This document shows, piece after piece, positions 23,742 through 34,539 of a DNA stretch of 64,000 bases. The notes beneath the pieces are model-generated. The model ran no database searches. It saw only the letters and a list, made by a program, of their open reading frames with translations, and was not told where the DNA came from. Origin of the DNA: Hymenopus coronatus (lineage: Eukaryota; Arthropoda; Insecta; Mantodea; Hymenopodidae); NCBI GenBank assembly GCA_030762935.1, contig CM060900.1:112124620-112188619 (forward strand), written 5' to 3'. Numbering within the stretch: the first letter of the stretch is position 1; the number at the start of each line of letters is the position of its first letter. The translations under genes and the position numbers were made by a program.

Positions 23742-25070
23742 CGAGATACGTCCAGAAAGCAAGTTCCGTTTGGTAGTAAAATTAAATTGTATACAGATCC
23801 AGAATAATTATTTATTGCACAAAATTATACAACTCTTAAACTACTTTTCCACATAACTGCCGAAATTTTGCAGGCATTTGTCATAGCGTGGCACAAGTTT
23901 TTGTATTCCTTCTTCATAGAAGTTTGCCGCCTGTGTCTTCAAAAGTTGGAAACTATTTCTTTCAGCTCTTCGTCATTGTTGAAGTGTTGACCGCCAAGGA
24001 AAGACTTGAGATGTAAGAACAGATGAAAGTCGCTAGGAGCGAGGTCAGGGCCTTACGGAGAATGGTCAAACACGTCCCAGCCAAATCCCTGTAGGAGGTT
24101 TTTCGTCACATTTGCAGTGTGTGGTCGTGCGCTGTCGTGAAGAAAAACAACACCTTTTGAAAGCAATCCTCGGCGCTTATTCTGTATTGCGCGGCGCAAT
24201 TTCCTAAGTGTCTCGCAATAAACATCTGCTTTGATTGTTGACCACGCGGTAAGAAATCAATGTGTAAGGTGCCTTTCAAGTCCCAGAACACTGTGCACAT
24301 CATTTTTCGAGGTGTCAAGATTTGTTTCGGCTTAACCTTTGCTGGGGATGAAGTGTGCCCCCATTCCATTGATTGCCGCTTACTTTCAGGGGTGTCGTAA
24401 GAAATCCAAGTCTCATTCCCTGTGACTATCTGTGTCAGAAATTCTTCGCCGTCTTCAGCATAACGGGTTAAAAACTGAAGTGCACTACCCATCCGTTTTG
24501 TTTTGTGTTGCTCAGTAAGAATCTTTGGTACCCAACGTGAGCAAAGTTTACGAAATTTCAGTTTTTCGGTAACAATTTCATGAATTAGTGATCGTGAGCT
24601 TTGGGGAAATTCCATAGCGAGAGCACTAATTGTAAACTTGCGGTTTTCCTGGATCTTGTCATCAATCGCGTGAACCAGTTCTTCTGTAACCAAAGATGGA
24701 CGCCCACTTTGTTCTTCATCGTGCACTTCACTACGTCCTTCAGTGAACTGTCGGACCCATCTTCTCACAATTTAATCACTCATCGCATTTTGTCCGTAAA
24801 CTTCGCAAATTTGCCGATAAATTTCGATTAGTTTTACTTTCCTAGCATTCAGAAAACGAATCACAGATCTGATTTCAAAAGCTGCGGGATTTTCAATCAA
24901 CACCGACGTTGTAAACAAGCACAACAAAGCGTATGTGGCTGACAGCGATCTCAAAATGGCGCACGTTTCTTCTCCTTGATACTGAGCGTCTACCGCGCAT
25001 GTGCGGACTGCGATCGCTGCGCTGCAGCGGAGATAAATTGAAACGGAACTTGCTTTCTGGACGTACCTCG
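23742..25070 (-). mobile_element. Mariner (Tc1/mariner superfamily) element, inactive
   Basis: Terminal inverted repeats of about 30 bp are present. The left end reads CGAGATACGTCCAGAAAGCA and continues AGTTCCGTTT; the right end is its complement with CGAGGTACGTCC. TA lies on both outer sides (23740-23741 and 25071-25072), the target duplication of this superfamily. The total length of 1329 bp is normal for a full mariner. The transposase on the minus strand is broken. The element sits inside a REP-A copy. Confidence 0.93.
23841..24900 (-). pseudogene. Mariner transposase pseudogene, D,D34D type
   Basis: The order is: helix-turn-helix region (FEIRSVIRFLNARKVKLIEI, then MSD), WVRQFTEGR, second HTH and linker (SGRPSLVTEELVHAI), the first catalytic segment (VTGNETWISYDTPESKRQSM), VFWDLKGTLHIDFLPRG, then HDSARPHTA and PDLAPSDFHLF, and the final YDKCLQNFGSYVEK. 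Between the Asp of HDSARPH and the Asp of APSDFH there are exactly 34 residues, as expected. Lesions: TAA at 24772-24774, a one-base frameshift near 24240, a stop replacing the Tyr before GPDLAPSD (near 24053) and a late frameshift near 23945. The first catalytic Asp is Asn (TGNETW), and the usual start ATG is not seen. The overall size of about 350 codons is normal. It cannot encode active enzyme. Confidence 0.93.
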
Positions 25071-25634
25071 TACATCTTATTGTACAGTTAACCGTTTCTA
25101 TGATCTTCCGTGATATTGGTTTCAATTTTAAACTACTTAAAATTTTCTCAAACGATCTCCATCTTTCCTTTTGACTCTCTTTTATGTACTCTTAACAAGC
25201 AGAGAGAATTAAATTTCAATTGTTTCATTTAGCGACCGGCTTTTAAAACATTTGACTATCACTTTATACCAGTATATTCCCTAATTTCCCCCTTCTATTT
25301 ACAAAGAAACAAGTAATAAGACTGATTCTGCTAATTTTTATCTCGATTAGCATAATGTAAATAAAAGAATAAGCTTTAGTAAGAAACCTTTTTTTGTGGA
25401 ACAGCTGAAGTAGTCATGTGAATGTAACACAACAGACTTTTTGTATTAGACCCGAATTATTCTAGAAAAAAATATTTTCAGAGAGTAATAATTTATTTAT
25501 CAAAATTGAAACATTATTTTGAAAAAGTATATGATTTGTTTTGTATAGTTTTGAAAGGCAGCGCAAAACTATGAACGACTTAATAAGATATTGTATTTTT
25601 GAGTATATAAAAGTGCCGAAAAGTAGTTTTTCAG

Positions 25635-25718
25635 AAGACATGGTTTCAATTTGGACGTGTCTATTAACAAGCATGAGCCTTTTTGTATGTAGCTTCCGCT
25701 ATTGGAGGTTCAAATGCG
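25635..25718 (+). CDS. Weak candidate exon with a membrane-spanning-like segment
   Basis: After a T-rich acceptor (TAGTTTTTCAG) a stop-free frame encodes DMVSIWTCLLTSMSLFVCSF followed by the basic RYWRFKC, then a consensus GTAAGT donor at 25719. It can be read as a separate signal-peptide exon from ATG 25640 or as an internal exon. As an internal exon its phases (1 and 1) fit the chain begun at 12108, and hydrophobic plus basic residues would be a stop-transfer membrane segment. It is short and unsupported by homology. Confidence 0.22.
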
Positions 25719-26471
25719 GTAAGTAGGAAAACCTATATTAGTTTAAAATTCGTATTATTTTAAAGTAAAAAAACGAATGATTCTCCTTAGAGATATGAAG
25801 TGTATTTAGACCTTTTCAAATTATTCGCTATTCATTATTAGATATAAATATTAAAAACACAAATGTGTTTATAAACCTAGTGTATTTAAAGTATAAACAG
25901 TTCTACTGTGGAAAGCAATAAAGTATGCTCTGAGATGAGTTGATTCGTTCTGTGTTAAGATTGGCAAAAGGGGATAAACCCGAATATATAAAATAGAGAC
26001 ACTTTTGCGGTTAAAGTGGATTTTGTATGACACATGTATGGAACATAGGTTTCTATCAAGCTTTCGTATTTACAGGTTGGTATATTTCTTATCAAACAGA
26101 AAACATAACATCACAACTTTAAACAATGAAGTGTATCAAAGATAATACCAAAAGGGATCAGAGACTCAATTTCTTGCTAAATTTTAGTGTATATCACATG
26201 TACACCCAGGTCATGGCTAGACAAAATACAACAGGTTATTATCATGGAGATACTTGCAGGAGTGGCGCTAAGGTTGCAAACTGGTGGCAGTAGCACCAAC
26301 AGTAATACGATGGTCTGCTGCGTATAGTAAATGGCGCTTTATTCTGAACGACTCCAAAAACTATCCATGTATTGAAAGTTCTCTTACCTGATTCAAACAT
26401 ACGGGTTCTACAGCAGATATTATCTATTCAGTTGTATTAACTGTACTATACAGTGTAAGTATTCCAAGACT
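25719..26471. other. No recognisable feature
   Basis: AT-rich sequence with no repeat shared with the rest of the window. Confidence 0.35.
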
Positions 26472-26869
26472 ATTTTTATATTAGCTATTTCCTGTAGCTT
26501 CTAGATGGAGCATAGAGCACAGTTACGATGGTTCCTTGATCGGATTTGATTTTCTAATTCGTGAATTCGCCGCTATGCGCCATGGTGACGAGGGATCAAC
26601 TTGTCGCCCACTGTAGGGCGAAATCACGACTTGGGGACGTAAACTGGCGGAATTTTGCCCAGAAATCTTATCTTTAAAAAAATCGGGATGTCTTTTACGT
26701 GCAAATAAAGATTATACGGAACCACCAGCTTTACTTCCCTTCCGAGGGAAGTCATGCTAATAATTTTTGCGGCCAAAAGGTCCATCACCCTCCCCAGGTT
26801 TGAATCTGCAATGTTTTAAGTTATAGAGGTAACCACTATACCACGGAGGGCAACCATTTTTATATTAGC
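26472..26869 (-). repeat. SINE-T with perfect 14-bp target duplication
   Basis: The flanks ATTTTTATATTAGC at 26472-26485 and 26856-26869 are identical. The 370 bp between them match 54611-54974 block by block: TTATTTCCTGTA/CTATTTCCTGTA, GATCGGATTTGA, TATGCGCCATGGTGACGAGG, GAAATCACGACTTG, and CTTTACTT before a GAAGGAAG-like stretch. The tRNA-like head is at the right end on the minus strand (CCTCCGTGGTATAGTGGTTA, B-box-like GATTCAAACC). Target duplication and tRNA head together show LINE-driven retroposition. Confidence 0.88.
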
Positions 26870-27002
26870 AGTTTATATTTAGTTTACAAATCTGATCTAA
26901 TATGCAGCTATAACAGGGTATATTCCAATATTAAACTGTCGTATTTTAGTTCATTTTATATTCCTAATCATGTCGAGTTTACAACGCTTTCTTTGAATGC
27001 AA

Positions 27003-27044
<42 letters not shown>
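27003..27044. repeat. (ATT)n microsatellite
   Basis: About 14 uninterrupted units. Confidence 0.95.
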
Positions 27045-27048
<4 letters not shown>

Positions 27049-27589
27049 ACTATAAGTGTACTTATAGTATTTGAATTATATAAACAAACTTATTCTCTCC
27101 GTGCCAAGGCCTGCCGCTACATCCCTCACTTCTGCCTATTACTAGCGTCATGGGCATGGTGCAGCACTGGATGGTAGAACAGGTTTGGCGCCCGGCCGGT
27201 TATTGCGGTACACGCAACTTTTCCTTCAAGTAGCTCTTCGAGAAATCATGTGGCTGAGAAACAAATTTATATTGTAGGGAACTATATATAGATAATAAAT
27301 AATAGTATTGTAAATTCCAAATTTTCACAACATTTTACATCCTCTAAACTGTACGCTGTAAAATAGGTATGCCGGATAATTTTTACTGCGTCTCTGTGAA
27401 TAAAATAATAACTTTCAAGAGACAGCTAGTCACGAACTATTGGGCAAAATTGTTATAAAATAGTATACGTACTGTGCTATTATTATTCATCAGATAAACA
27501 AAACATACGTCTTCAGTTAACTCTTGTACATCGAGCGACAAGGCTCCGTGGTACCCTGTAAGGCTCACATTCAGGAGGCTGGGCGGTCT
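27045..27589. other. No recognisable feature
   Basis: No convincing frame or repeat. A GC-richer patch lies at 27100-27200. Confidence 0.35.
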
Positions 27590-27910
27590 GAACTTTGGTT
27601 TTTCGTGGTTTTCCCAGGTCAATAGGAGAATGTTGGGTTGATTCTTCTTCTACAACAAATTTTCTTTCCGTCATCTTCCTGCATTTGTTTGATCTTTATA
27701 TGTTTAGGATCAGGCGACGGCGATTTGTATGTTGCGGCGGAACGGTGGAGTTTGCGATGTGCAAATATATATATCTCTGTTGCTTGTATGCCTGGATAAT
27801 ATCCTTTGCTGCGTGGTCCAACATCTCGGGTCGTTCGGGCTGAGGATGGTTTAGGCAGTTTCGTAAGGAACTCCGTTTTTGCTAGCGGTTATCGCTGGCA
27901 ATAGTCGCCC
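27590..27910 (+). repeat. SINE-like segment with GTGGTTTTCCC core
   Basis: It starts TTTGGTTTTTCGTGGTTTTC followed by CCAGG, resembling 650-670. The following 250 bp are GC-richer than the background. The ends are not defined. Confidence 0.3.
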
Positions 27911-29033
27911 TTTATCCCTTCGTCTCAGGGGTCACGTAGACTACAAAGAGTGTATAATAGCATAGATGCTGTGCTGAGCTCCAAGGCGTGTAGACCCGCT
28001 CCGTCTGACTAATCCTAATTTTTTCCTTTATATAACAAAAAACTGTAACTACAAGCTTCAATAAGGACCAGAATGGAAACAATTCACATATTTTCCATAA
28101 TCCCATCTAATTCAAAACGGCTTAATGGCTTGCATACACAAGAAAGCTCTTTAATAAAAAATTCTGCTGAAAAAATGTTATTCTATGAGTAAAATGTCGC
28201 TCTGAGTTGAGATATACGGTCACATAATTTAAAACCAGGTATGGACAACCCACAGTCACATACAGAAGGGAAGATCACGGAGGGCTTCTCTGACATGCAT
28301 AACGTAGCTAACTATCGGAGCAGTAGCTAAAAATGCCTATTTATTACACAGCAAGCTATGCATCAAATAATCTGCTTTATTCATTATTATTCATACAATA
28401 AAGTTTTGAAACTTAAACATCTAATACTTCTTATCAAATTGAAAAAAAAAAAATGCAATGTCACTTAAAAAGTTACAGGAAACGTGAACAAAAATACTCA
28501 ATTTTTTACAACTTTTACACTAATTAGGTACAGTTCTTCAGTCGACGTTGCTTTATCAACTGCAGACAGTGCTACTATCACATGTATTTTGGTATCGTTT
28601 TGCGGAATATAAATTAAACAATTCGTTTATTAAAGCAGTGTTATTAAAGTACCACTAGCTGTATGAGGGAGTACAATACTTCTTTCATTGTGACCTGCGC
28701 AAATCTGTTGCGCATCCTCGGTCTAATTATCATCAATCCAGAAGTCTGGCATTCATAGTGAACTGAATCTGACTCTGTACCGCAATGGTTGAAAGCTCTT
28801 CAATTTTGGAAATGTCACTAGGTATATTAAAAATAATATTGAGGGCACATAAATTAAATATATGTATTTAATTATATGTATATATATTCTATAATACTTA
28901 AAAAAATTAAAATAATAATAATTTTTATCTATACTTACGTAAAATTATTACCAATAGTTTTGTTATAACCCCCCTTTTAAAAAATGCATATATGCAGATT
29001 ATACTTATCTCCAGGTAGTATTTTATATATCTG
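27911..29033. other. No recognisable feature
   Basis: AT-rich sequence with a run of A at 28441-28453. No open frame of interest. Confidence 0.35.
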
Positions 29034-29215
29034 GATGACGCAGTGGCCGGACCATATATTGGATTTTGGTGGACAAGGCGGCGTCTGGGCGAGTTTCCCC
29101 GTCACACATTCCACCAATTCCAACATTACCTTTCCTATCGCCCATTTTGCCTTCATATCAGCTGCTTCCTCACTCTCGTACCTGGCTAACAAGTTACGTT
29201 CGCGAAGTGTCTCAA
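29034..29215 (+). repeat. SINE-P fragment
   Basis: GGTGGACAAGGCGGCGTCTG, CACATTCCACCAATTCCA and CTCGTACCTGGCTA match the body of the copy at 40915. Head and 3' end are lost. Confidence 0.65.
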
Positions 29216-29258
29216 CTATATTAAAATAATATTAGTTACAACGGAAACGTCACCTGGA

Positions 29259-29732
29259 GTAATCAATACTTACTGCACCAATTTTTGCTGTCCATAGCGA
29301 TAAGTATACATATCGGTGAGCCTTATAGACTGTGGCGTAATAATGTATAGGAAATGAAACACGGGTATTACATAATGAGTATACTATTCTATTTAGTTAT
29401 AGCTACCTATTATTAAGTACGTTTGTGTAGAAATCTGCTAAACACAGAAAGTGTAAACGACAGTATGCGAATTGGATAAATGATGCAGTTGTGCTGTTGG
29501 GTGTGGGGCAACCTGAATCATCCGTATGTCTATATTGTCGTTTATATTTGTGTATAACAGATTTCTTCATGAAGACCCACAAACATGCTTATTAATAGGC
29601 ACGTACAGCTAAATAGAATGAAATACTCATTATACTATTACCTGTGCTTCCTGTCCTATTCATTCTTACGCCATTATCTATAAGGCTCATTAACTCATAT
29701 AATTACCTCTATAGGCAGTATGTATTGATTAC
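29259..29732. mobile_element. Fold-back element (MITE-like) with long inverted arms
   Basis: The left arm (29259-29462) and the right arm (29543-29732) are imperfect reverse complements over most of their length. Shared blocks include GTAATCAATAC/GTATTGATTAC at the outer ends, GAGCCTTATAGA/TCTATAAGGCTC, CTATTTAGTTATAGCT/AGCTAAATAG and AGAAATCTGCT/AACAGATTTCT. The unpaired centre is about 80 bp. No coding capacity is present. Its right end abuts no second repeat, and its left side follows the SINE-P fragment. Confidence 0.75.
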
Positions 29733-29978
29733 AATCTGACATTTCCATCTCAATCAATTACAGTGCAATATCGGTAAGCCACTTCTCAAAAATCCTCAGG
29801 ATTTTTCCTGTTATGATTAAATGTCCTTTGGCTGCTAGACACCCATGTGTAAGTCCTCCAAACGGATACAGTAAGGCAACTATGTTAAGTTTTATTGCAA
29901 ATAGTTGCAACTCTAATAACTGTTTATGGCAGCCTCCAATTGATGGAAACTGAATTTGATAATGATATGTTCACTCTA

Positions 29979-29980
29979 AT

Positions 29981-30009
<29 letters not shown>
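29979..30009. repeat. (AT)n microsatellite, left of a SINE
   Basis: About 13 AT units followed by TATAATA. Confidence 0.85.
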
Positions 30010-30011
<2 letters not shown>

Positions 30012-30301
30012 ATATTGTATATAAAACTCGAAACTCCATGGCACGACAATCCACAAGAGACCATTGCCTACACCCGGCCGTTGAATCCTCCATGGGGTGC
30101 AGTGCTGGAGGGTGAAACACGATGCGGTCTTCTCGATCAAGTAGCTCCTCAATTGGCTCCAAGGGACATCTTGAGGCTGAGTGCACCCCGGACCAGATCT
30201 CCTAGCGGGGTAAAATTCCCCACGCCGGTACCGAGAATCGAACCCAGGTCTCCCGCTTGGCAAACAGCCACGATACCACCGTGATAAGGAGGCAATCATA
30301 T

Positions 30302-30311
<10 letters not shown>
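30010..30311 (-). repeat. tRNA-derived SINE with perfect 14-bp target duplication
   Basis: ATATATTGTATATA occurs at 30010-30023 and again at 30298-30311. The 274 bp between carry, on the minus strand, CACGGTGGTATCGTGGCTGT (A-box region), GACCTGGGTTCGATTCTCGG (B box), then a GC-rich body with GTGGGGAATTTTACCCCGC. It differs from SINE-P and SINE-T, so it is a third SINE family. Open frames crossing it are incidental. Confidence 0.85.

Positions 30312-30348
<37 letters not shown>
30305..30348. repeat. (TA)n microsatellite, right of the SINE
   Basis: About 21 TA units start inside the target duplication. The SINE probably landed in or beside an AT microsatellite that was split by the insertion. 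Confidence 0.9.
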
Positions 30349-30351
<3 letters not shown>

Positions 30352-30969
30352 AAGCCTACTGGTGTGTTGTGAACAGCAAATGATAAGCCAAGCGTGGAGG
30401 TCCATTGACATTCGGTGACATGCCGGCCCAAGAATGCCCATACTTGGTTTATCCTTTAATTCTGATTTATCGGATAATCTGCAGTTATCTGCTGCCACTA
30501 TATTAAGTTAATCGAAATAGTGAAGACCTTATTAGATTCGCTGCAATTTATCAAGAAGGAATATTTTTTGTTCCTCTGAGAATTCTCCGGTTGTTTCCAG
30601 CAATATGGCGTATGTGTTTGCCATCCGATGCTATTGTCCCAGGTGCAGGCTTGTTTGCTGCTGTGGTTGCAATTACTGGAACAACAGTGTTTACTTCCTT
30701 CTCCCTGCTTAGGGGTGCCTTGTTTGCGTTCCATATCTTGAGTTCGATTGGCGAGGGAGCGATTGTTCCTGTTTAGTGTTAAAGAGGATACTGTCTGAAA
30801 AAAGCTCTTCTTGAGCGAATTACCTCGGTCTTTTTAACCTAATGAATCACATTTTTTCGCCTCGAGCCTCTCAAAATTTACTTAATTTTTCTGCAAATTT
30901 AAATGTCGTGATAATCTATAAATCGTTTCAAATAAAAAAATGGCCAAGACTACTAATTATTCTGGAAAT
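30349..30969. other. No recognised gene
   Basis: A GC-richer patch at 30560-30790 has open frames on both strands (for example 30591-30776), but neither shows a known motif or convincing splice sites. Confidence 0.3.
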
Positions 30970-32400
30970 TTTACTTTCTCTATCACGCACATATAAGTAG
31001 AATTGTCATTCTACCAAAATGTTGATATCAAGGTTTCAGCGACAATACATGTAGTGAGGCCCCTAAAATCTGACAAGTTCCATTCAGATGACTTCCACTG
31101 CCTCTTCTAGAAAGAAAGAAAAAAAAAACTATTCTTAGGTAAAGTTATTCTTCTATCTACTCCATTCTAATCGAGATAGACATTAGCAGAAATTGCCTTA
31201 TTACTTACTTCTTTATAAGTAGTATAACTAGTATAAAGCGATAGTTAAATCTGTTAAATACTGTCACTATGCGATTGAAATTGAAATTTGACTCTCTTTG
31301 CATGTCAGGTGGAAAACCAAAGAAATACAAATGCCGACTTCTGTTGGGGAAAATTATATATGTTTTAAAATTTAAACCAGCAAGGAGTATCTCTAAAATG
31401 GTCAGCTTCACAACAAAAAAAAGTACAGGATATTCATTGTCTGTTTTTACATAACATACATTTTTCTGTGGTAGTTTTTCTTCTGTCTATTCTCTTACGC
31501 TTACCAATTATACAAAAGTCATCTAGAATGAAGAGCACTTCACATATATAATTCCCAAGAAATTCAGGATATACATTTTATTTCTCATGTAAATAGCTTC
31601 AGTATACGGTATTTTAAACAAAATAATTAAAGTCATTTTTGATAAAATCAAAAGGTTCCGAAAACCATTCCATGCAAAGATTATTTTCTTTAAACTTTTC
31701 TAGACGCATCTTTGGAAGGTGGAGAACTCAAATATCAAGTTTTATATTCAATCAACTTTTGTTTTTCAGCTATTCTGTTCACACACACATACGCACACAT
31801 ACATACACACACTTAGATGGACCTTGTTCTAATACTATTTTTTGTTTTAATCAAGGGACCCTAAAATGTGTATTTTCAGTGAAATCTTGGTATTGAATTT
31901 TTGTGTGAAATGCAAAAATGTCCCTCCTGTGTACGATATACAATAAGAAAAACTAAAAAGCATTTTTAAAAGCAGATCCGTGTCTGTAAATATGCGTAAA
32001 TAGTGTAACGAAATGGCGGATAAATACTAAACTTGACATTTAAGTCCATACCTCCCAAAGTTGCTACACAACATTTTTCCCGAAAATCAACCAAAGTTTC
32101 TCTTCATATGAAACATTATGGGAAACTTTTTAATTTTTAAAAATGGTTCCAATTTATTTAGATGAAAATAGCTCATATTTAAGATATTTGCATATATTTG
32201 TACACCTAGAATTTTCTGGGTATTATATAACGTTGCATAACTGGTAAACGTTAAACAATAGACGAAAACTTACAGCACAAGAAAGTAAATATATTTGAAA
32301 CACAGACTATTATAGAATAACCTTTTGTGGGTTCAGCCATCTCCGAGAAATGGTTTAATAATTTTATTTCTTGCGATGGCATGGAAGGAGTATGGACTTA
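30970..32400. repeat. REP-A cluster: fragment (+), copy (-), fragment (+)
   Basis: 30970-31066 is the first 100 bp of REP-A in plus orientation (TTTTACTTTCTCTATCACGC start). 31066-31925 is a nearly full copy in reverse (from TCTGACAAGTTCCATTCAGA to GAAATCTTGGTATTGAATTT). 31926-32400 is a plus-strand partial copy (ACTAAACTTGACATTTA, TGCATAACTGGTAAACG). The middle and right copies are head to head. MITE-G follows within a few bases. Confidence 0.65.
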
Positions 32401-32404
32401 TATC

Positions 32405-32873
32405 GGGTGTTGAACTTATTCGGCCTTTAACGCCAGTGGGTTTAAATGGATGACGCTATCATTAGTTCAGCGAGCCCTTTGTCTCAAGGGGGAAGTGCAG
32501 AATTGAACCTTAGACTATGTGCATTGCCGAATTTGTCCGTTGATGTACTGGACGGTACAGAACTAACTGTTTTTCGCCAATTCAATTTGTGCGTTCACCA
32601 GAACAAAATTTGCTGCTCCCGAACTGGAAGAATAGGTTACGTGTCAGAACAATTGCTGCGATTGCGAGTTTATGTGACGCAAGCGAAAGATCCAATGTAA
32701 ATATAGGAAAGGTACCATACAAGACCCATTTCCTTAAGGTGACCTCTAAACCCCTTCTACTCTTCGTTCGCTGGTCCTTTGTAAGACGCCATGCGTGATA
32801 AACTCGCTACCTAGTATTGACGTTATGCACGGGCAAACGACTGGCGGCAAAGACCGAATAAGTCTGAAAACCC
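32405..32873. mobile_element. MITE-G copy 1
   Basis: The left end GGGTGTTGAACTTATTCGGC continues CTTTAACGCCAGTGG. The complement of the right end reads GGGTTTTCAGACTTATTCGG, then TCTTTGCCGCCAGT. That is about 33 bp of inverted termini. TATAT lies just outside both ends. The 469-bp interior has no transposase. The interior matches 47119-47706 (CAGCGAGCCCTTTGTCTCAA, AAGGTGACCTCTAAAC). The open frames at 32446-32798 lie within this element and are not genes. Confidence 0.85.
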
Positions 32874-34295
32874 TATATAATGCCCATTCCCTTAACGTTT
32901 GACTAGCACTATTTTGTTTGTATCTATAATGAAACCCGTAATACTGCTACATCCAGAAAGATGCATATTAAAATGACATAGACTGGAAAATAAGCTTTCG
33001 TAAGAATGACCTGTATGGTTGGAAAGATAGTGTCATACTGAAAATTTCAATCCCGTAGATATGATTTGAACCACGGTTTTCTCGGTCTCCATCCGGTTGC
33101 TCCAAACGACTTTAAGTTCCCAAACTGAATTCGTGTTTTCCCGGTAAACCCAAGTAGATCTCTCATCTCTTCAGATGACGTACCCAAATGGCGACTTATA
33201 ATGTCGTAAGTACCTTAGGTCTCATAATCGAACCAACTACTGCTGGAGGAACCGGATAGAGGCGGGAAGACCCATGCTTCAAATTCTGGTTATGGCATTG
33301 AATTTTTCAGTCTGACTTTACCTTTCCAACTCCTGTCCTACACACTACTAGCGTGGAAGAAACAACTAATTAACATTAATTTATATACTCACTAAAAGCG
33401 AAAAGGGCTAGAGAAGATCATGTGAACGTAACACATCAGACTTTTCCTCTCACACAGCACGATAGTTACACGGATTAATAGACTGATGCTGTGGCAACGA
33501 GGGTTAACCTTTTAAGGTAACTAATCACCTACTGGAACCCCTGCACTTAGCGGTCATGACAACAACCATAAACTATGTGGTTAGGTAGCTGTCAGATGTA
33601 GCGTTAATTTCACTATAGTTGATTAATTTATCTACAGAATAAAACTGAACTTCCTTTGCCCACAAATGTATACGTTGTTGTGGTCTGGGCATTCTTAAGG
33701 TACTACTGGAAATGGACGATGTTCTTTTATTTCCCGATGGATCTATGGCGCTATTCATCAATAGCCATTAGAACCATCGGACTTAAATGCTGATGGATGG
33801 GAGCCCACAACCTTGCAGATGGACAAATCAAGCAGGGAATTGAGAATACAAGAAATCAGAAGGTGTACTAGATAGTTGCAGTCCATACAGAGATCGAATT
33901 TTACGATATATTTGAGGTATTACAGTAAGAGTTTGGAAATGGTAAAACCAAATGGTGGCGCAGTTTTACAGCCAGTCGAACACTGTAGGAAAATCATGGT
34001 CATGTATTTTATCTACCATAAAAGTGAACGTTGTGGAAATATTTATATTATTTTAATTGAAAAATATAGGGTTGAATTAACAGGAATACTTGTCATTATT
34101 CTGTTGATCATAGTATCAGATGCTGTAAAATTATTCATTCTCGTTTTATTTTAAATAATTCTCTCAGTAGTTCGGTGAAACAGTGTATTACTACATTGGT
34201 TTAACAATTATATTGATACTATGTGATCAAAATAGATAAGTATATTACTGCACATCGGCAAATATGCTGTTTTATTCACAACATAGTCGGTCTCA
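32874..34295. other. No gene; REP-A end fragment at 33408-33455
   Basis: GCTAGAGAAGATCATGTGAA with ACACATCAGACTTTT at 33408-33455 is the last 45 bp of REP-A. A patch near 33045-33075 has a B-box-like GGTTCAAATCA on the minus strand. Nothing else is recognised. Confidence 0.35.
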
Positions 34296-34362
34296 GTTGA
34301 TTAGAAGCTGGCTTTCTGATCCCAGGTCGCGGGTTCAAACCCAGCCCAAACTATGGTTTTTA
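34296..34362 (+). repeat. tRNA-like SINE head
   Basis: TCAGTTGATTAGAAGCTGGC followed by GCGGGTTCAAACCCAGC gives A-box-like and B-box elements with a paired T stem. Acceptor pairing is missing. Confidence 0.5.
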
Positions 34363-34539
34363 AGTGTGCTTAAAAGCTACAGCCCTCTATATCAGTATAT
34401 TTACTGGTGTGCAAAAGAATTGCAGGTCAAAATTACGCCACACCGGCGGTGCTGATATGATTCTGGTATTTGATAGTGTCATTAACAAACAAAATGTTTA
34501 ATTACCGAGCAAAATTGCTCCCTTGTGGAGTTTTGCATT

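Larger units (their letters stand above)
23186..25447 (+). repeat. REP-A copy interrupted by a mariner element
   Basis: The 5' part (23186-23741) and the 3' part (25071-25447) together form one REP-A copy. The text breaks at ACACAATTTGTCATA and resumes at TACATCTTATTGTACAGTTA, where other copies continue without interruption. The removed 1329 bp are a mariner. The mariner is therefore younger than this REP-A insertion. Confidence 0.8.

Noticed and set aside
29895..30498. Frames of 129, 151 and 98 codons across the 30-kb SINE
   Set aside because: They arise from the GC-rich SINE body and AT microsatellites that happen to lack stops.
32446..32798. Two overlapping frames of 84 and 69 codons
   Set aside because: They lie wholly inside MITE-G, and the second MITE-G copy does not preserve them.
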